From positions 1 to 64,000 of the forward strand of contig CAVQHY010000010.1 of NCBI GenBank assembly GCA_963712465.1: DNA of 64,000 nucleotides. Direction: 5' to 3'. A program made the position numbers and the translations under genes. The DNA is from CAVQHY01 sp963712465. Its GTDB lineage: Bacteria > Actinomycetota > Thermoleophilia > Gaiellales > Gaiellaceae. Each line of letters starts with the position of its first letter. Positions within the stretch are counted from its first letter, which is position 1. Positions 8,357 through 17,646 of this stretch are shown in pieces. Below the pieces are notes generated by a model, which did not search any database, was not told the origin of the DNA, and saw only the letters and a list, made by a program, of their open reading frames with translations.

Positions 8357-9142
8357 CCAGAGGAGCGGGCCCGCGTCCTGGGCTCCGCCGAACGGGCCGA
8401 GCTCGACGACGACTCGCGTGAGCCCGCTCGCGTCCGCGGTGATCGAGCTCAGGGCGTCCTGGTACAGAGCCTCGAACGGGAGCGCCCAGGAGGCGTAGCG
8501 AGAGACGTCCTCAAGAGTGGTCGAGCCGATCGCCTCGCCGACCTGCCCGAGCAGCCCGGCGACGAGGCCCGCGCCGACGACCATGAAGATCGCGATCCCG
8601 TTGGCTGTCGCAGTCAGGTACACGGAACCGAGCAGAGACATCGCCGCCACGACGACGACCCCGGCCGCGAGCGCCACGCCCGGCAGCACGAACCGATCGG
8701 GCCACCAGCCGCCGGCCGCGTAGGTGATCGCCATCGCCGCGGCGTAGACGAGCGCGACGTACGCGGCACAGACACCCGCCGCGGCCAGGAAGCGCGCGAA
8801 CAGGAGCGCGTTTCGCCCGACCGGCCGGACGACGAGCGGCTGGAGGAGCCCGCGCTCGGCGTCCCCTCTGACGACGCCGAGCGTGAGGAAGACGGCGAGG
8901 ACGGCCCCGAGAAACAGCGTCGCGAACATCGACAGGCCGAAGAGCGTGGCCCCGGCCAGCTCCTGGGCGTCGATGGGGGTGTCCTGCTCGCCGACGAACG
9001 TGTCGACGTCCTTGAAGGCTTCGGCGCAGCCCCAGCCGTAGAGGCCGAGGAACACGAGCGTCAGGAGGAGCACGACCACGAACACCTTGCGCCGCAGGCT
9101 CTCCCGCAGCGCGTAGCCGACGATCACGGGGACCGCTCTCAC
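8285..9142 (-). CDS. ABC-2-type transporter permease
   Basis: A 285-aa integral membrane protein with about six hydrophobic segments, an early VGYALRESLRRKVFVVVLLL helix, a large extracytoplasmic loop (about residues 40-65) and a GDAERGLLQPLVVRPV cytoplasmic coupling segment typical of ABC-2 permeases. GTG 9142 overlaps the TGA of the ATPase gene (GTGA), so the two form one exporter, expected to work as a dimer of each subunit. Substrate cannot be inferred; related pairs export lipids, antibiotics or polysaccharide precursors. The 3' end overlaps the convergent GT2 gene. Confidence 0.85.
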   Translation of the reverse strand: MRAVPVIVGYALRESLRRKVFVVVLLLTLVFLGLYGWGCAEAFKDVDTFVGEQDTPIDAQELAGATLFGLSMFATLFLGAVLAVFLTLGVVRGDAERGLLQPLVVRPVGRNALLFARFLAAAGVCAAYVALVYAAAMAITYAAGGWWPDRFVLPGVALAAGVVVVAAMSLLGSVYLTATANGIAIFMVVGAGLVAGLLGQVGEAIGSTTLEDVSRYASWALPFEALYQDALSSITADASGLTRVVVELGPFGGAQDAGPLLWLWALGYLGLLGLWASIGFARRDL

Positions 9143-9981
9143 GAGCCTTCCTCGCCGACCGCCTCCAGGTAGACCTCCTCCAGCGTCGAGCGCACGACGC
9201 GGACGCCGTAGACCGGTTCGCCCGCCGCGACCAGGCCGGCCACGATGCCCGGGACGTCCTCGCGGGTCGCCCGCTCGTACCGGCGAACGCCCGACGCCGT
9301 CTCGACCTCGACTCCGCCGGCGCTCGCGAGGTCGTCCGGCCGCCCCGAGGCAACGGTCTTTCCGCCCGCGAGGATGACGACGCGGTCGCACACGAGCTCG
9401 ACCTCCGAGAGCAGGTGCGAGTTGAGCAGCACCGTGGTGCCTCTCCCGCGGAGCTCCTCGAGCAGGGCGCGCACGGTTCTGCGCCCCGCCGGATCGAGCG
9501 CGCTCGTGGGCTCGTCCAGGAGCAGGAGCGGCGGCGAGCCCACGAGCGCCTGCGCGATGCCGAGCCGCTGCTGCATGCCCTTCGACATCTGCTCGACCCG
9601 CCGCCGGCGCGCATCGCCGAGCCCGACCAGCTCGAGCAGCTCGGCCCGCTCGCCCGCGCCGCCGGTGGAGCCGGCGAGCTGCTGATGGAGCTCGAGCACC
9701 TCGTCGGCGTCCGCCCAGCCGGGGAAGCGAAACAGCTCTGCGAGGTACCCGAGCCGGCTCCGGGCGGCCGCGGATCCGGCGGGGACGCCCATGACCTCGG
9801 CCGTTCCCGCGCTCGGGCGGACGAGCCCGCACGCGATCTTCACGAGCGTCGATTTCCCGGCGCCGTTCGGGCCGAGCAGTCCGACCAGCTCGCCCGCGGC
9901 GAGCTCGAGGTCGACGCCCCCCAGCGCGACGGCGTCCCCGTAGCGCTTCTCGAGTCCCCGGACTGCGAGCGCGGCCGGCAC
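9139..9981 (-). CDS. ABC transporter ATP-binding protein
   Basis: A 280-aa ABC ATPase of the exporter (CcmA/DrrA-like) type. Walker A GLLGPNGAGKST, signature MSKGMQQRLGIAQ, Walker B LLLLDEPTSALDP and H-loop NSHLLSEVE are all intact, and a C-terminal accessory domain of about 70 residues follows. GTG 9981 is preceded by TAGACT eight bases upstream on the minus strand. It is divergent from the rhtA-like gene with only 24 bases between starts, so the two promoters overlap. It powers the permease encoded directly downstream. Confidence 0.9.
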   Translation of the reverse strand: MPAALAVRGLEKRYGDAVALGGVDLELAAGELVGLLGPNGAGKSTLVKIACGLVRPSAGTAEVMGVPAGSAAARSRLGYLAELFRFPGWADADEVLELHQQLAGSTGGAGERAELLELVGLGDARRRRVEQMSKGMQQRLGIAQALVGSPPLLLLDEPTSALDPAGRRTVRALLEELRGRGTTVLLNSHLLSEVELVCDRVVILAGGKTVASGRPDDLASAGGVEVETASGVRRYERATREDVPGIVAGLVAAGEPVYGVRVVRSTLEEVYLEAVGEEGS

Positions 9982-9989
9982 GGGCGGTG

Positions 9990-9995
9990 AGTCTA
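9990..9995 (-). promoter_or_regulatory. candidate leaderless -10 box TAGACT for the ABC exporter
   Basis: On the minus strand TAGACT is eight bases from the GTG at 9981. It shares two bases with the plus-strand box at 9994-9999, so the two divergent promoters physically overlap and may be mutually exclusive. Confidence 0.45.
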
Positions 9996-9999
9996 CGCT
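9994..9999 (+). promoter_or_regulatory. candidate leaderless -10 box TACGCT for the EamA exporter
   Basis: TACGCT is six bases before the GTG at 10006, the same spacing as at 488-493. It overlaps the opposite-strand box at 9990-9995. Confidence 0.45.
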
Positions 10000-10005
10000 T
10001 GCGCG

Positions 10006-10857
10006 GTGCTCGAGCGAGTCCCGCCCGTCACGCTCGTGCTCGCAGCCGCGATCTCGATCCAGATCGGGGCGGCCGTCGCCACGACGCTGTTCGACGAGGC
10101 AGGCCCGCTCGGCACCGTCCTGCTCCGCGTCGGCTGGGGTGCGGTCGTCCTGCTCGCGCTCAACCGTCGCGCGTTTGCAGACGCTCGGGGCAGGCGCCTC
10201 CGCTGGGTAGTCGTGTTCGGTCTCGTGCTCGCGCTGATGAACGCGCTCTTCTACCAGTCGCTCGAACGAATCCCGCTCGGCGTCGCGGTCACCGTCGAGT
10301 TCGTCGGCCCGCTCGCCGTCGCCGTCGCGCTCTCGCGGCGGCTGCTCGACCTCGCCTGGGTCGCGCTCGCCGCGACCGGGGTCGCGCTGCTCGGCAGCCC
10401 GACCCTGGACGTCGATCGCGTGGGGCTCGCGTTCGCTCTGGGCGCGGGCGCGTGCTGGGCCGTGTCCATCGTCGTCGGGAAGCGCATCGCCTCGACCTGG
10501 CCCCTCCGGACGGCTCTGACCCTCGCGATGACCGTGGCGGCCGCCGCAGTACTTCCGGTTGGACTGGCGGACGCCGCGGGCGAGCTGGCCGATGTTGCCG
10601 TTCTGGCCACGGGGCTCGCCGTCGCGCTGCTCTCGTCGGTGGTGCCGTACGCACTCGAGTTCCGTGCGCTCCGGCGGCTGAGCGCGGCGACGTTCTCGAT
10701 CGTGCTGAGCCTGGAGCCGGCACTCGCGGCGATCGCGGGCGCCGTGCTGCTGGCGCAGGAGCCGAGCGCGCTCGAGGTGGTGGCGATCGTCCTCGTCGTC
10801 CTCGCCTCGATCGGCGCCAGCCGCGGCGCGCCTGGAGTCGCGGTCCCCGAAGCCTAG
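10006..10857 (+). CDS. EamA/RhtA-type inner-membrane exporter
   Basis: A 283-aa protein with about ten hydrophobic segments arranged as two EamA (DMT) repeats. The N-terminal SIQIGAAVATTLFDEAGPLG and the second-half LSSVVPYALEFRALRRL resemble RhtA, the threonine/homoserine exporter of E. coli. It probably exports amino acids or other small metabolites using the proton gradient. GTG 10006 is supported by an upstream -10-like box. Specific substrate is inferred from family resemblance only. Confidence 0.8.
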   Translation: MLERVPPVTLVLAAAISIQIGAAVATTLFDEAGPLGTVLLRVGWGAVVLLALNRRAFADARGRRLRWVVVFGLVLALMNALFYQSLERIPLGVAVTVEFVGPLAVAVALSRRLLDLAWVALAATGVALLGSPTLDVDRVGLAFALGAGACWAVSIVVGKRIASTWPLRTALTLAMTVAAAAVLPVGLADAAGELADVAVLATGLAVALLSSVVPYALEFRALRRLSAATFSIVLSLEPALAAIAGAVLLAQEPSALEVVAIVLVVLASIGASRGAPGVAVPEA

Positions 10858-10875
10858 GGGCTGAGTGCTGGGGGT

Positions 10876-10881
10876 TACACT
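10876..10881 (+). promoter_or_regulatory. candidate leaderless -10 box TACACT for rnj
   Basis: TACACT is seven bases before GTG 10889 and favours that start over GTG 10865, which would lie upstream of the predicted transcript start. Confidence 0.5.
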
Positions 10882-10888
10882 CCTGCTC

Positions 10889-12544
10889 GTGGCGGACTCG
10901 ACGCGTGTCATCCCGCTCGGCGGGCTCGGCGAGATCGGCAAGAACCTCACCGTGATCGAATCGGACGAGGGGATCGTCGTGATCGACGCAGGGCTCTCGT
11001 TCCCGCGCGACGAGCACCTGGGCGTCGATCTCGTCCTGCCCGACTTCGGCTACCTGCGCGATCGGCGCGACGACGTCCGCGCCGTCATCCTCACCCACGG
11101 CCACGAGGATCACGTCGGCGCGCTCCCGTACCTCCTGAGAGAGATCCCGGTGCCGCAGGTATGGGCGACCCGGCTGACGCTCGGGCTCGTGAAGTCGAAG
11201 CTCGACGAGCACGGTCTGCTCGCCGTCGCGGAGCTGCTCGAGGTCGATCCGGACGGCCCTCCGGTCGCGATCGGTCCCTTCGAGGCGGAGTTCGTGCGGA
11301 TGGCGCACTCGATTCCGGACGCGGTCGCCGTCGTCATGGACACGCCGGGTGGGCGCATCGTCCACACCGGCGACTACAAGATCGACCACACGCCGGTGGA
11401 CGGCTTTCGCACAGACATCGGGAAGCTCGCCGACCTCGGCAACCGCGGCGTCGACCTCATGCTCGGGGACTCGACCAACGCCGAGCGGCCCGGAGTGACG
11501 CCTTCGGAGCGCACGGTGGGCGAGGCGTTCCGCTCGATCATCCCGCAGAAGAAGGGCCGCGTGCTGATCGCGTCCTTCGCCTCGAACGTGCACAGGATGC
11601 AGCAGGCGATCGAGGTCGCGATCGAGACCGGGCGGAAGGTCTCGATCGTCGGCCGGTCGCTGCGCAAGAACATCAACATCGCGCGGAGCCTCGGCTACAT
11701 CGAGGTCCCCGAGGATCTTCTCGTCAAGCCGTCCGACGTCGACGAGCTTCGTCCCGAGGAGATCATGATCCTCTGCACCGGCAGCCAGGGCGAGCCGCTC
11801 TCCGCGCTCACCCGGATCGCCTACGGCGACCATCCGAACGTGTCGGCGGAGGAGGGGGATACCGTGATCATCTCGGCCAAGCCCGTGCCCGGAAACGAGC
11901 TTCGCGTGCATGACACGATCAACCGCCTCACGTACGCGGGCGCCGAGGTGCTGCACCAGGAGATCGCGCCGGTGCACGTGTCCGGGCACGGGAACGCCGA
12001 CGAGATCCGGACGGTGATCGCGCTGTTGCGCCCGCGGAACCTGATGCCCGTTCACGGCGAGTTCCGGATGCTCGTCGCGCAGTCGCGGCTCGCCCGCGAC
12101 GCCGGGGTTCACGAGGACCGGATCGTGCTGGCGGAGAACGGCGACGTGGCCGAGCTCCGGGGCGGCGTCTGCCGCGTCACCGGCGAGGTCGACACGGGAA
12201 TGACCTTCGTCGACGGCCTGGGGGTCGGCGACGTTCGAGACGTGGCGCTCCGCGACCGGCGGCACCTCGCCGAGGACGGCGTCCTGATCGTCGTCGTCAC
12301 CGTCGGCGGTCGCAACGGACGCGAGATCGACACACCCGAGGTGATCGCCCGCGGGCTCGGCGAGCAGGAGCCGCTGATCGCCGAGGCGCGCGACGAGGCC
12401 GAGCGGGCGCTGGCGCAGTGCCTCGAGGACGACATCGTCGAGCTGAAGCTCCTCCAGGAGCACATCCACGACGCCGTCGCCCAGCTTGTGCACGAGCGGA
12501 CCGGCCGCAGGCCGATGATCCTGCCGGTCGTGCTCGAGATCTGA
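10889..12544 (+). CDS. rnj: ribonuclease J
   Basis: A 551-aa metallo-beta-lactamase/beta-CASP ribonuclease. The N-terminus VIPLGGLGEIGKNLTVIE is diagnostic; the zinc motif is THGHEDHVGALPY and further ligands are in HTGDYKIDHTPVDG. The beta-CASP region carries GDSTNAERPG, FASNVHRMQQ and CTGSQGEP, followed by HVSGHGNADEI. RNase J is a dual 5'-exo/endonuclease of mRNA decay and rRNA processing. GTG 10889 rather than 10865 is preferred because of the -10-like box and the family N-terminus. RNase Y is encoded at 27814, so the window holds both major Gram-positive-type decay RNases. Confidence 0.92.
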   Translation: MADSTRVIPLGGLGEIGKNLTVIESDEGIVVIDAGLSFPRDEHLGVDLVLPDFGYLRDRRDDVRAVILTHGHEDHVGALPYLLREIPVPQVWATRLTLGLVKSKLDEHGLLAVAELLEVDPDGPPVAIGPFEAEFVRMAHSIPDAVAVVMDTPGGRIVHTGDYKIDHTPVDGFRTDIGKLADLGNRGVDLMLGDSTNAERPGVTPSERTVGEAFRSIIPQKKGRVLIASFASNVHRMQQAIEVAIETGRKVSIVGRSLRKNINIARSLGYIEVPEDLLVKPSDVDELRPEEIMILCTGSQGEPLSALTRIAYGDHPNVSAEEGDTVIISAKPVPGNELRVHDTINRLTYAGAEVLHQEIAPVHVSGHGNADEIRTVIALLRPRNLMPVHGEFRMLVAQSRLARDAGVHEDRIVLAENGDVAELRGGVCRVTGEVDTGMTFVDGLGVGDVRDVALRDRRHLAEDGVLIVVVTVGGRNGREIDTPEVIARGLGEQEPLIAEARDEAERALAQCLEDDIVELKLLQEHIHDAVAQLVHERTGRRPMILPVVLEI

Positions 12545-12557
12545 GCGTGGCCGGGGC

Positions 12558-12863
12558 CTACGACCCGTGATTCGCCGAGAACACGGGATCGCAGTCGCGC
12601 TTGGTGTCGAACTTGCAGACGACCACGCGCTTCTTGTCGATCGAGATGCCGTAGCTGCCGGGAAGCCCGCCCTTGGCATCGACCTTCGCACACGTCATCA
12701 GCTTCTGTGTGCCGAGCTTGACGACGGTGCAACCGACGTTCGTTCCCTGCACGACGACGACGTCGTCGACGGTTACCTTGACGAGCTTCGTCGCGATCGC
12801 GCCGGCCGCACCGGCGAAGACGAGTGATGCGGCGAGGACGGCGGCAAGGGCGAGCTTGCGCAT
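12558..12863 (-). CDS. small secreted hypothetical protein
   Basis: A 101-aa protein with a clear Sec signal peptide: MRKLALAAVLAASLVFAGAA, probable cleavage near residue 22. The mature part has four cysteines (in NVGCTVVK, LMTCAKVD, VVVCKF and KRDCDPVF), enough for two disulfides, and no recognised domain. AAGGA lies six bases before ATG 12863 on the minus strand, a good Shine-Dalgarno. It converges on rnj with a 13-base gap. Function unknown. Confidence 0.75.
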   Translation of the reverse strand: MRKLALAAVLAASLVFAGAAGAIATKLVKVTVDDVVVVQGTNVGCTVVKLGTQKLMTCAKVDAKGGLPGSYGISIDKKRVVVCKFDTKRDCDPVFSANHGS

Positions 12864-12941
12864 GCGAGATCCTTTCCGTGCGGGTCGCGGCGGATCGTAG
12901 GGCGCGACCCGGATGCCGGGGATCCGCTATTCGTAGTAGAG

Positions 12942-13496
12942 GTGACCGAGACAAGCGGCAACGGCTGGGCGGTACTGGTGCGCTCCTACGGGGTCGCCGA
13001 GACCACGGCAACGCGACTGATCGGGTCGCTCGCAGCCAGCGAGGTTGCCGCGCTGGCGTTTTGCCGCCTGCTCGACCGCTGGGCCCGGGGAGAGGCCGAG
13101 CCGTCGACCGCGGGCAAGCGCGAAGCGGCGCTGCGTCGGGCAGCCGAACGCGCCGAGACTGCGATCACCGGGCTCGAGGAGCCGCTCGGCCGGTTCCTGC
13201 TCGAGCTCGAGCCCGACGTCGCCGAGGGCCGCTCGTGGTACGGGGAGCCCGGGGTGGGCGAGGTGCTCGAGTGGGACATGGTGCTGAGGCGCGCGGGCGT
13301 CTCGCTCGCGCCGCATCGGGTGTCGCAGGCATATCTCGAGCTCGCCGTGCTCGTGCGCGCGCTCCAGGGCCTCGACGACTCGCTGCGGGTCGGCGCCGTC
13401 CCTGACCGCTCGTCGCTCTGGGCAGGCCTCTTCGACCTGCGCGAGAACCTCTGCTCGGGTGGGGCGGTCGACGACCTGCGCGCCCTTGCCGCCTAG
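12942..13496 (+). CDS. hypothetical helical protein
   Basis: A 184-aa soluble protein, alpha-helical by composition, rich in Leu, Ala, Glu and Arg, with no signal peptide or recognised motif. It starts at GTG 12942 and overlaps the likely ribokinase start by 11 bases, so the two are probably co-transcribed. I do not recognise the family. Confidence 0.65.
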   Translation: MTETSGNGWAVLVRSYGVAETTATRLIGSLAASEVAALAFCRLLDRWARGEAEPSTAGKREAALRRAAERAETAITGLEEPLGRFLLELEPDVAEGRSWYGEPGVGEVLEWDMVLRRAGVSLAPHRVSQAYLELAVLVRALQGLDDSLRVGAVPDRSSLWAGLFDLRENLCSGGAVDDLRALAA

Positions 13497-14331
13497 CCTC
13501 ACCGTCGTCGGCTCGATCAACCTCGACCTGGTCGCCCGCTGCCCGCGCCTTCCTCGTCCGGGCGAGACGGTCACCGATGCGGCCTTCGAGCGCTACCCGG
13601 GAGGCAAGGGCGCGAACCAGGCGGTCGCGGCGGCGCGGCTCGGCGCGGACGTCCGCTTCGTCGGCTGCGTCGGAAACGACACCTTCGCGGACGAGGCGCT
13701 CGCGGGGCTGATCGAGGAAGGAGCGGAGCTCGACGTCTCGATCGTCGACCTGCCGACCGGCGTCGCCGTCATCCACGTCGACGGGCGCGGCGACACGGCG
13801 ATCGCCGTCGCCCCGGGCGCCAACGCGGGCCTCGGGCCCACCGACGCGACCGTCCGGCCGGGTGACGCGCTCCTCTGCCAGATGGAGATTCCGTCGACCA
13901 CCGTGGCCGCGGCCGCGCGAGCCGCCGAGGGGTTCTTCTGCCTCAACGCAGCCCCGGCGCGACCGGTGCCGCCCGAGGTGCTCAGCCGCGCGGATCTCGT
14001 CGTCGTCAACCCGTTCGAGTACGACGCGATCGACAAGCGCCGCGCGAGGCTCGTGGCGCTCACTCTCGGCGCGGGCGGGGCGATCCTCCTTCGCAGAGGT
14101 CGCGTGATCGCGCGGTCCAAGCCGCCCCCCGTCGAGGAGGTCGACGGAACCGCAGCGGGCGACGCGTTCACGGCCTGTCTCGTCGTCTCGTTGCTCGAGG
14201 GGCTCGACCAGGACGAAGCCCTCACGCGAGCCTGCGCGGCGGGCGCTCTGGCGGCCTCCCGGCCGGGCGCACAACCCTCGCTCCCGACCGCCGCCGAGGT
14301 CGATGCGATCCTGGCGGCGGGGAGGACGTGA
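13486..14331 (+). CDS. rbsK: PfkB-family sugar kinase, ribokinase-like
   Basis: A 281-aa protein. Motifs: VVGSINLDLVARCPRLPRPG, PGGKGANQAVAAARLGADV (PfkB signature 1), VNPFEYDAI (NxxE) and DGTAAGDAFTACLV with the catalytic Asp and anion hole. It would phosphorylate ribose or a nucleoside. TTG 13486 is chosen to match the ribokinase N-terminus; GTG 13459 is possible. The stop overlaps the nucleoside hydrolase GTG (GTGA), which makes biochemical sense: hydrolysis of nucleosides releases ribose for phosphorylation. The BMP-type importer downstream could supply the nucleosides. Confidence 0.85.
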   Translation: MPPSLTVVGSINLDLVARCPRLPRPGETVTDAAFERYPGGKGANQAVAAARLGADVRFVGCVGNDTFADEALAGLIEEGAELDVSIVDLPTGVAVIHVDGRGDTAIAVAPGANAGLGPTDATVRPGDALLCQMEIPSTTVAAAARAAEGFFCLNAAPARPVPPEVLSRADLVVVNPFEYDAIDKRRARLVALTLGAGGAILLRRGRVIARSKPPPVEEVDGTAAGDAFTACLVVSLLEGLDQDEALTRACAAGALAASRPGAQPSLPTAAEVDAILAAGRT

Positions 14332-15258
14332 CCGTCCCGATCCTCGTCGACTGCGATCCCGGTCACGACGACGCGATCGCGCTCCTGCTCGCGCTCGCAA
14401 GCCCGGAGGTCGAGCTCCTCGGGGTGACCACGGTGGCCGGGAACACGACGCTTGCGAGCGCCACCGCCAACGCGCTGCGAGTCCTCGAGCTGGCGGAGCG
14501 GGAGGACGTCCTCGTCGCCGCGGGGGCCGAGCGGCCGCTCGTGCGCCCGCTGCACGTCGCCGCGCACGTCCACGGTGAGACGGGCCTCGACGGCCCCGCG
14601 CTTCCGCCCCCGGAAGGGGAGCCGATCGCCGAGCACGCAGTCGACTTCCTCGCGCGGCGGATCCGCGAGTGCGATCGACCCGTGACACTGGTGCCGACGG
14701 GGCCGCTGACGAACGTGGCGCTTCTGCTCGCACGCCACCCCGACGTCGCCACAAGGCTCGAGCGCGTCGTCCTGATGGGCGGGGCGATCGCCGAGGGGAA
14801 CATGACGCCCGCCGCCGAGTTCAACGTCTGGGCCGACCCCGAGGCGGCCGCGCGCGTCTTCGCCAGCGGCCTGGACGTGACTATGGTCGGCCTCGACGTC
14901 ACCCACCGCGCGCTGTTCACCGCCGCGCATGGGGAGCGGCTGCGGGCCTCGGGCCGGGTCGGAACGGTGGTCGCCGAGCTCGTCGCGTTCTATCACCGCT
15001 TCCATGCCGAGACGTACGGCTGGCCCGGCTCGCCGATCCACGACGCGGTGGCGGTCGCCCACGTCGTTCGGCCCGGGCTCCTCGAGACGGTCGAGCGGCA
15101 CGTGGCCGTCGAGTGCGCCTCGGACCTGTGCCGTGGCCGGACGGTGGTCGATCTCTGGCGGCGAACGGGCGGCGCAGCCGAACGCCCACGTCGCCGTCGG
15201 GATCGATGCCGACGGGTTCCTCGAGCTCCTCGTCGAGCGAATCTCGCGCTACCCGTAG
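14328..15258 (+). CDS. nucleoside hydrolase (IU_nuc_hydro), apparent frameshift near the C-terminus
   Basis: The N-terminus has the inosine-uridine nucleoside hydrolase signature VDCDPGHDDAIALLLAL with the Ca-binding Asp cluster, plus VTTVAGNTTL, TLVPTGPLTNVA, EFNVWADPEAA and SPIHDAVAVAH. The opening frame continues into a low-complexity Arg-rich reading, but the family-like ending NAHVAVGIDADGFLELLVER is in the +1 frame and stops at 15258. The switch is between about 15165 and 15180. One surplus base there (sequence error or recent mutation) would restore roughly 309 aa. The enzyme cleaves nucleosides to base and ribose; it is translationally coupled to the kinase upstream. Confidence 0.8.
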
Positions 15259-15306
15259 CCGGTCGGTCGACGGAGGAAGCCCGGGGGCGCCCGCGAACTC
15301 CCTGCC

Positions 15307-17563
15307 ATGGCGCGGAAGAAGCGACCGTCGCGGCTGCGTCCAAGGGCCCCGGCGCGTGTGAGGAAGAGGAAGCGCTCGCGGAGCGAGCACCATTCGGAGC
15401 TCGTGGGGCTCGGGCTGGTCACGCTCGGGCTCTTCCTCGCCGTCGTGCTCTGGCTCGGATTCGACGGCGGTTTCGTGGGTCAGAAGGTCGCGCAGGGCAC
15501 CGACTGGCTGGTCGGTGAGGCGGGGCTCGTGCTGCCGCTCCTGCTCGGAGCCCTCGGCGGGCTGATGGTCGCCCGGGCCGAGCTCGTCGACCTCCGTCCA
15601 TTCCGCACCGGTACCGCGCTGCTGCTGCTCGGGCTGATGGTCGCTCTCGGCGGCGAGAACGGGGGCGCGATCGGGAGCGTCCTCGAGGAGATCCTCGGCC
15701 CGCTCTTCGGCGACACCGGCCGCGCGATCCTCGCCGCGTTTCTCCTGACCGCCGGAGTCGTGCTCGTGACGGGCTCCTCGCTCGGCGCGGCGCTGCGCCG
15801 CTCTGCGAGCGCCGCCCGCGAGACCGCCCAGGCGGTGATCGACCGCCGGCCGCCGCTCCGGACGATCCCGCTGACCGAGCCGAGCTCGGAAGCGGCGCCT
15901 CCCCGGACGAAGACGTCTCCGCCCGGCGTCGTCGACGGGGCCGAGGCGTACCCCGACGTGGTCGGCGAGAGCACGGGCCCGGCGATGCATCCCGTCCTCG
16001 TCGACCAGCTCTCGGAAGCAGACCTCGTAGGGGCGAAGCATGCGTCGGCCGAGAACGCCCACCCCCGGGACGACCTGTCCCAGGAGGCGTTCCTGGAACG
16101 CGCTTCGAGCGAGCACGCGGGGTACACGCTTCCCTCGCCCGACCTCCTGAAGACGGTCGCGCCAGCAAGCGAACGGCCAGTCCGGCGCGACGGCACAGCG
16201 GACGGCCGACGCGCTCGTGCAGGCGCTCGCCCACCACGGCGTCGAGGCGGTCGTGATCGGCCAGGTCTCGGGGCCGCGGGTGACGCGCTACGAGCTCCAG
16301 CTCGCGCCCGGCACGAAGGTCGGCAAGGTCGCCGCGCTCAAGGACGACCTCGCCTACGCGCTCGCGACGACGGAGATCCGCATCCTCGCCCCGATCCCCG
16401 GCAAGCAGGCGGTGGGCGTCGAGGTGCCGAACCTGTCGCCGAACATCGTCACCCTCGGCGACATCTTCGAGGAGATGCCCGCCGGGGCGAGCCCCGTCTC
16501 GGTGTGGCTCGGCAAGGACATCTCCGGCCAGGCGGTCTGGACCGACCTCGCCCGGATGCCGCACGTCCTCATCGCCGGCACGACGGGCTCGGGCAAGTCG
16601 GGGTGCATCAACAACATGCTCTGCTCGATCCTCCTGCGGGCGAGCCCGGACGACGTGCGGATGATCCTCGTCGACCCCAAGCGCGTCGAGCTCAACCTCT
16701 ACGAGTCGATCCCGCACCTGCTCACGCCCGTCGTCTCGAGCCCCAAGGCCGCCTCGGCGGTGCTGGCGAACGTCCTCGGCGAGATGGAGCGCCGCTACGA
16801 GCGCATGTCGATCGCCCGCGCCCGCAACCTGATCGAGTTCAACAAGGTGCTGGCCCAGCGCGGCGAGCAGCCGCTCCCGTACCTGCTCGTCGTCATCGAC
16901 GAGCTCGCCGACCTGATGATGGTCTCGCCGCAGGAGGTCGAGGACGCGGTCATCCGCCTTGCCCAGAAGTCGCGTGCCGTGGGGATCCACCTCGTCCTCG
17001 CAACGCAGCGCCCGTCGGTGGACGTGATCACCGGGATGATCAAGGCGAACGTGCCGTCGCGGATCGCGTTCGCGGTCTCGAGCCAGACGGACAGCCGTGT
17101 CATCCTCGACGGCTCGGGCGCGGAGAGCCTGCTCGGCCAGGGCGACATGCTGTTCAAGCCGCTGGGGACGTCGCGCCTCCAGCGCGTCCAGGGCGCGTAC
17201 GTGAGCGAGGAGGAGATCGCGCTGATCGTCGAGTCCTGCCGGGGCCAGCGCGAGCAGGAGCTCGACGAATCGCTTCTCGAGGCACCGTCCGCCACGGCCG
17301 GGGGTGACGACGACGACCTCGACTTCGACCCGGACGAGGACCCGCTGCTCGACAAGGCGATCGAGATCGTGGTGCAGACGCAGACCGCGTCCGTCTCGCT
17401 GATCCAGCGTCGCCTGCGGGTCGGCTACACGCGCGCCGGGCGTCTCGTCGACATGCTCGAGCGCCGCGGGATCATCTCGGGCTACGAGGGGTCGAAGCCG
17501 CGGCGGGTGCTCGTCGAGGAGCACGAGCTCGAGGGCGTGCTCGCGCACGCCGGCGATCGCTGA
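15307..17563 (+). CDS. ftsK: FtsK/SpoIIIE DNA translocase, apparent frameshift in the linker
   Basis: Residues 1-165 carry a basic leader and about four transmembrane helices; the motor domain follows a linker. Near 16160-16185 the frame changes by +1: the first frame ends its sensible reading at PSPDLLKTVAPAS and the next resumes at RTADALVQALAHHGVEAVVI. The motor has GTTGSGKSGCINN (Walker A), LLVVIDELADLMM (Walker B) and VLATQRPSVDVITG. The C-terminal gamma winged helix (VSLIQRRLRVGYTRAGRLVD) recognises KOPS. It would pump DNA toward dif for XerCD resolution, of interest because a dif-like site lies at 63221. The repaired length is about 750 aa. Confidence 0.88.
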
Positions 17564-17595
17564 CGCCTCCGCGCGCGCCGGCGCGTGGCGGGGGG

Positions 17596-17601
17596 TACAA
17601 T
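17596..17601 (+). promoter_or_regulatory. candidate -10 box TACAAT for the BMP importer operon
   Basis: A near-consensus TACAAT 45 bases before the BMP start. Unlike the other boxes here it would give a leadered mRNA with a proper Shine-Dalgarno (GGGGAG, 17635-17640). Confidence 0.5.
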
Positions 17602-17646
17602 CTCGCGGCTTTCTACCTGCCCAAACTCGTGAAAGGGGAGCATCGA

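Noticed and set aside
10289..12691. 800-aa minus-strand open frame opposite RNase J
   Set aside because: Antisense shadow of rnj and the rhtA-like gene; no domain pattern.
15419..17548. 709-aa minus-strand frame opposite ftsK
   Set aside because: Antisense composition; the opposite strand encodes an unmistakable FtsK motor.
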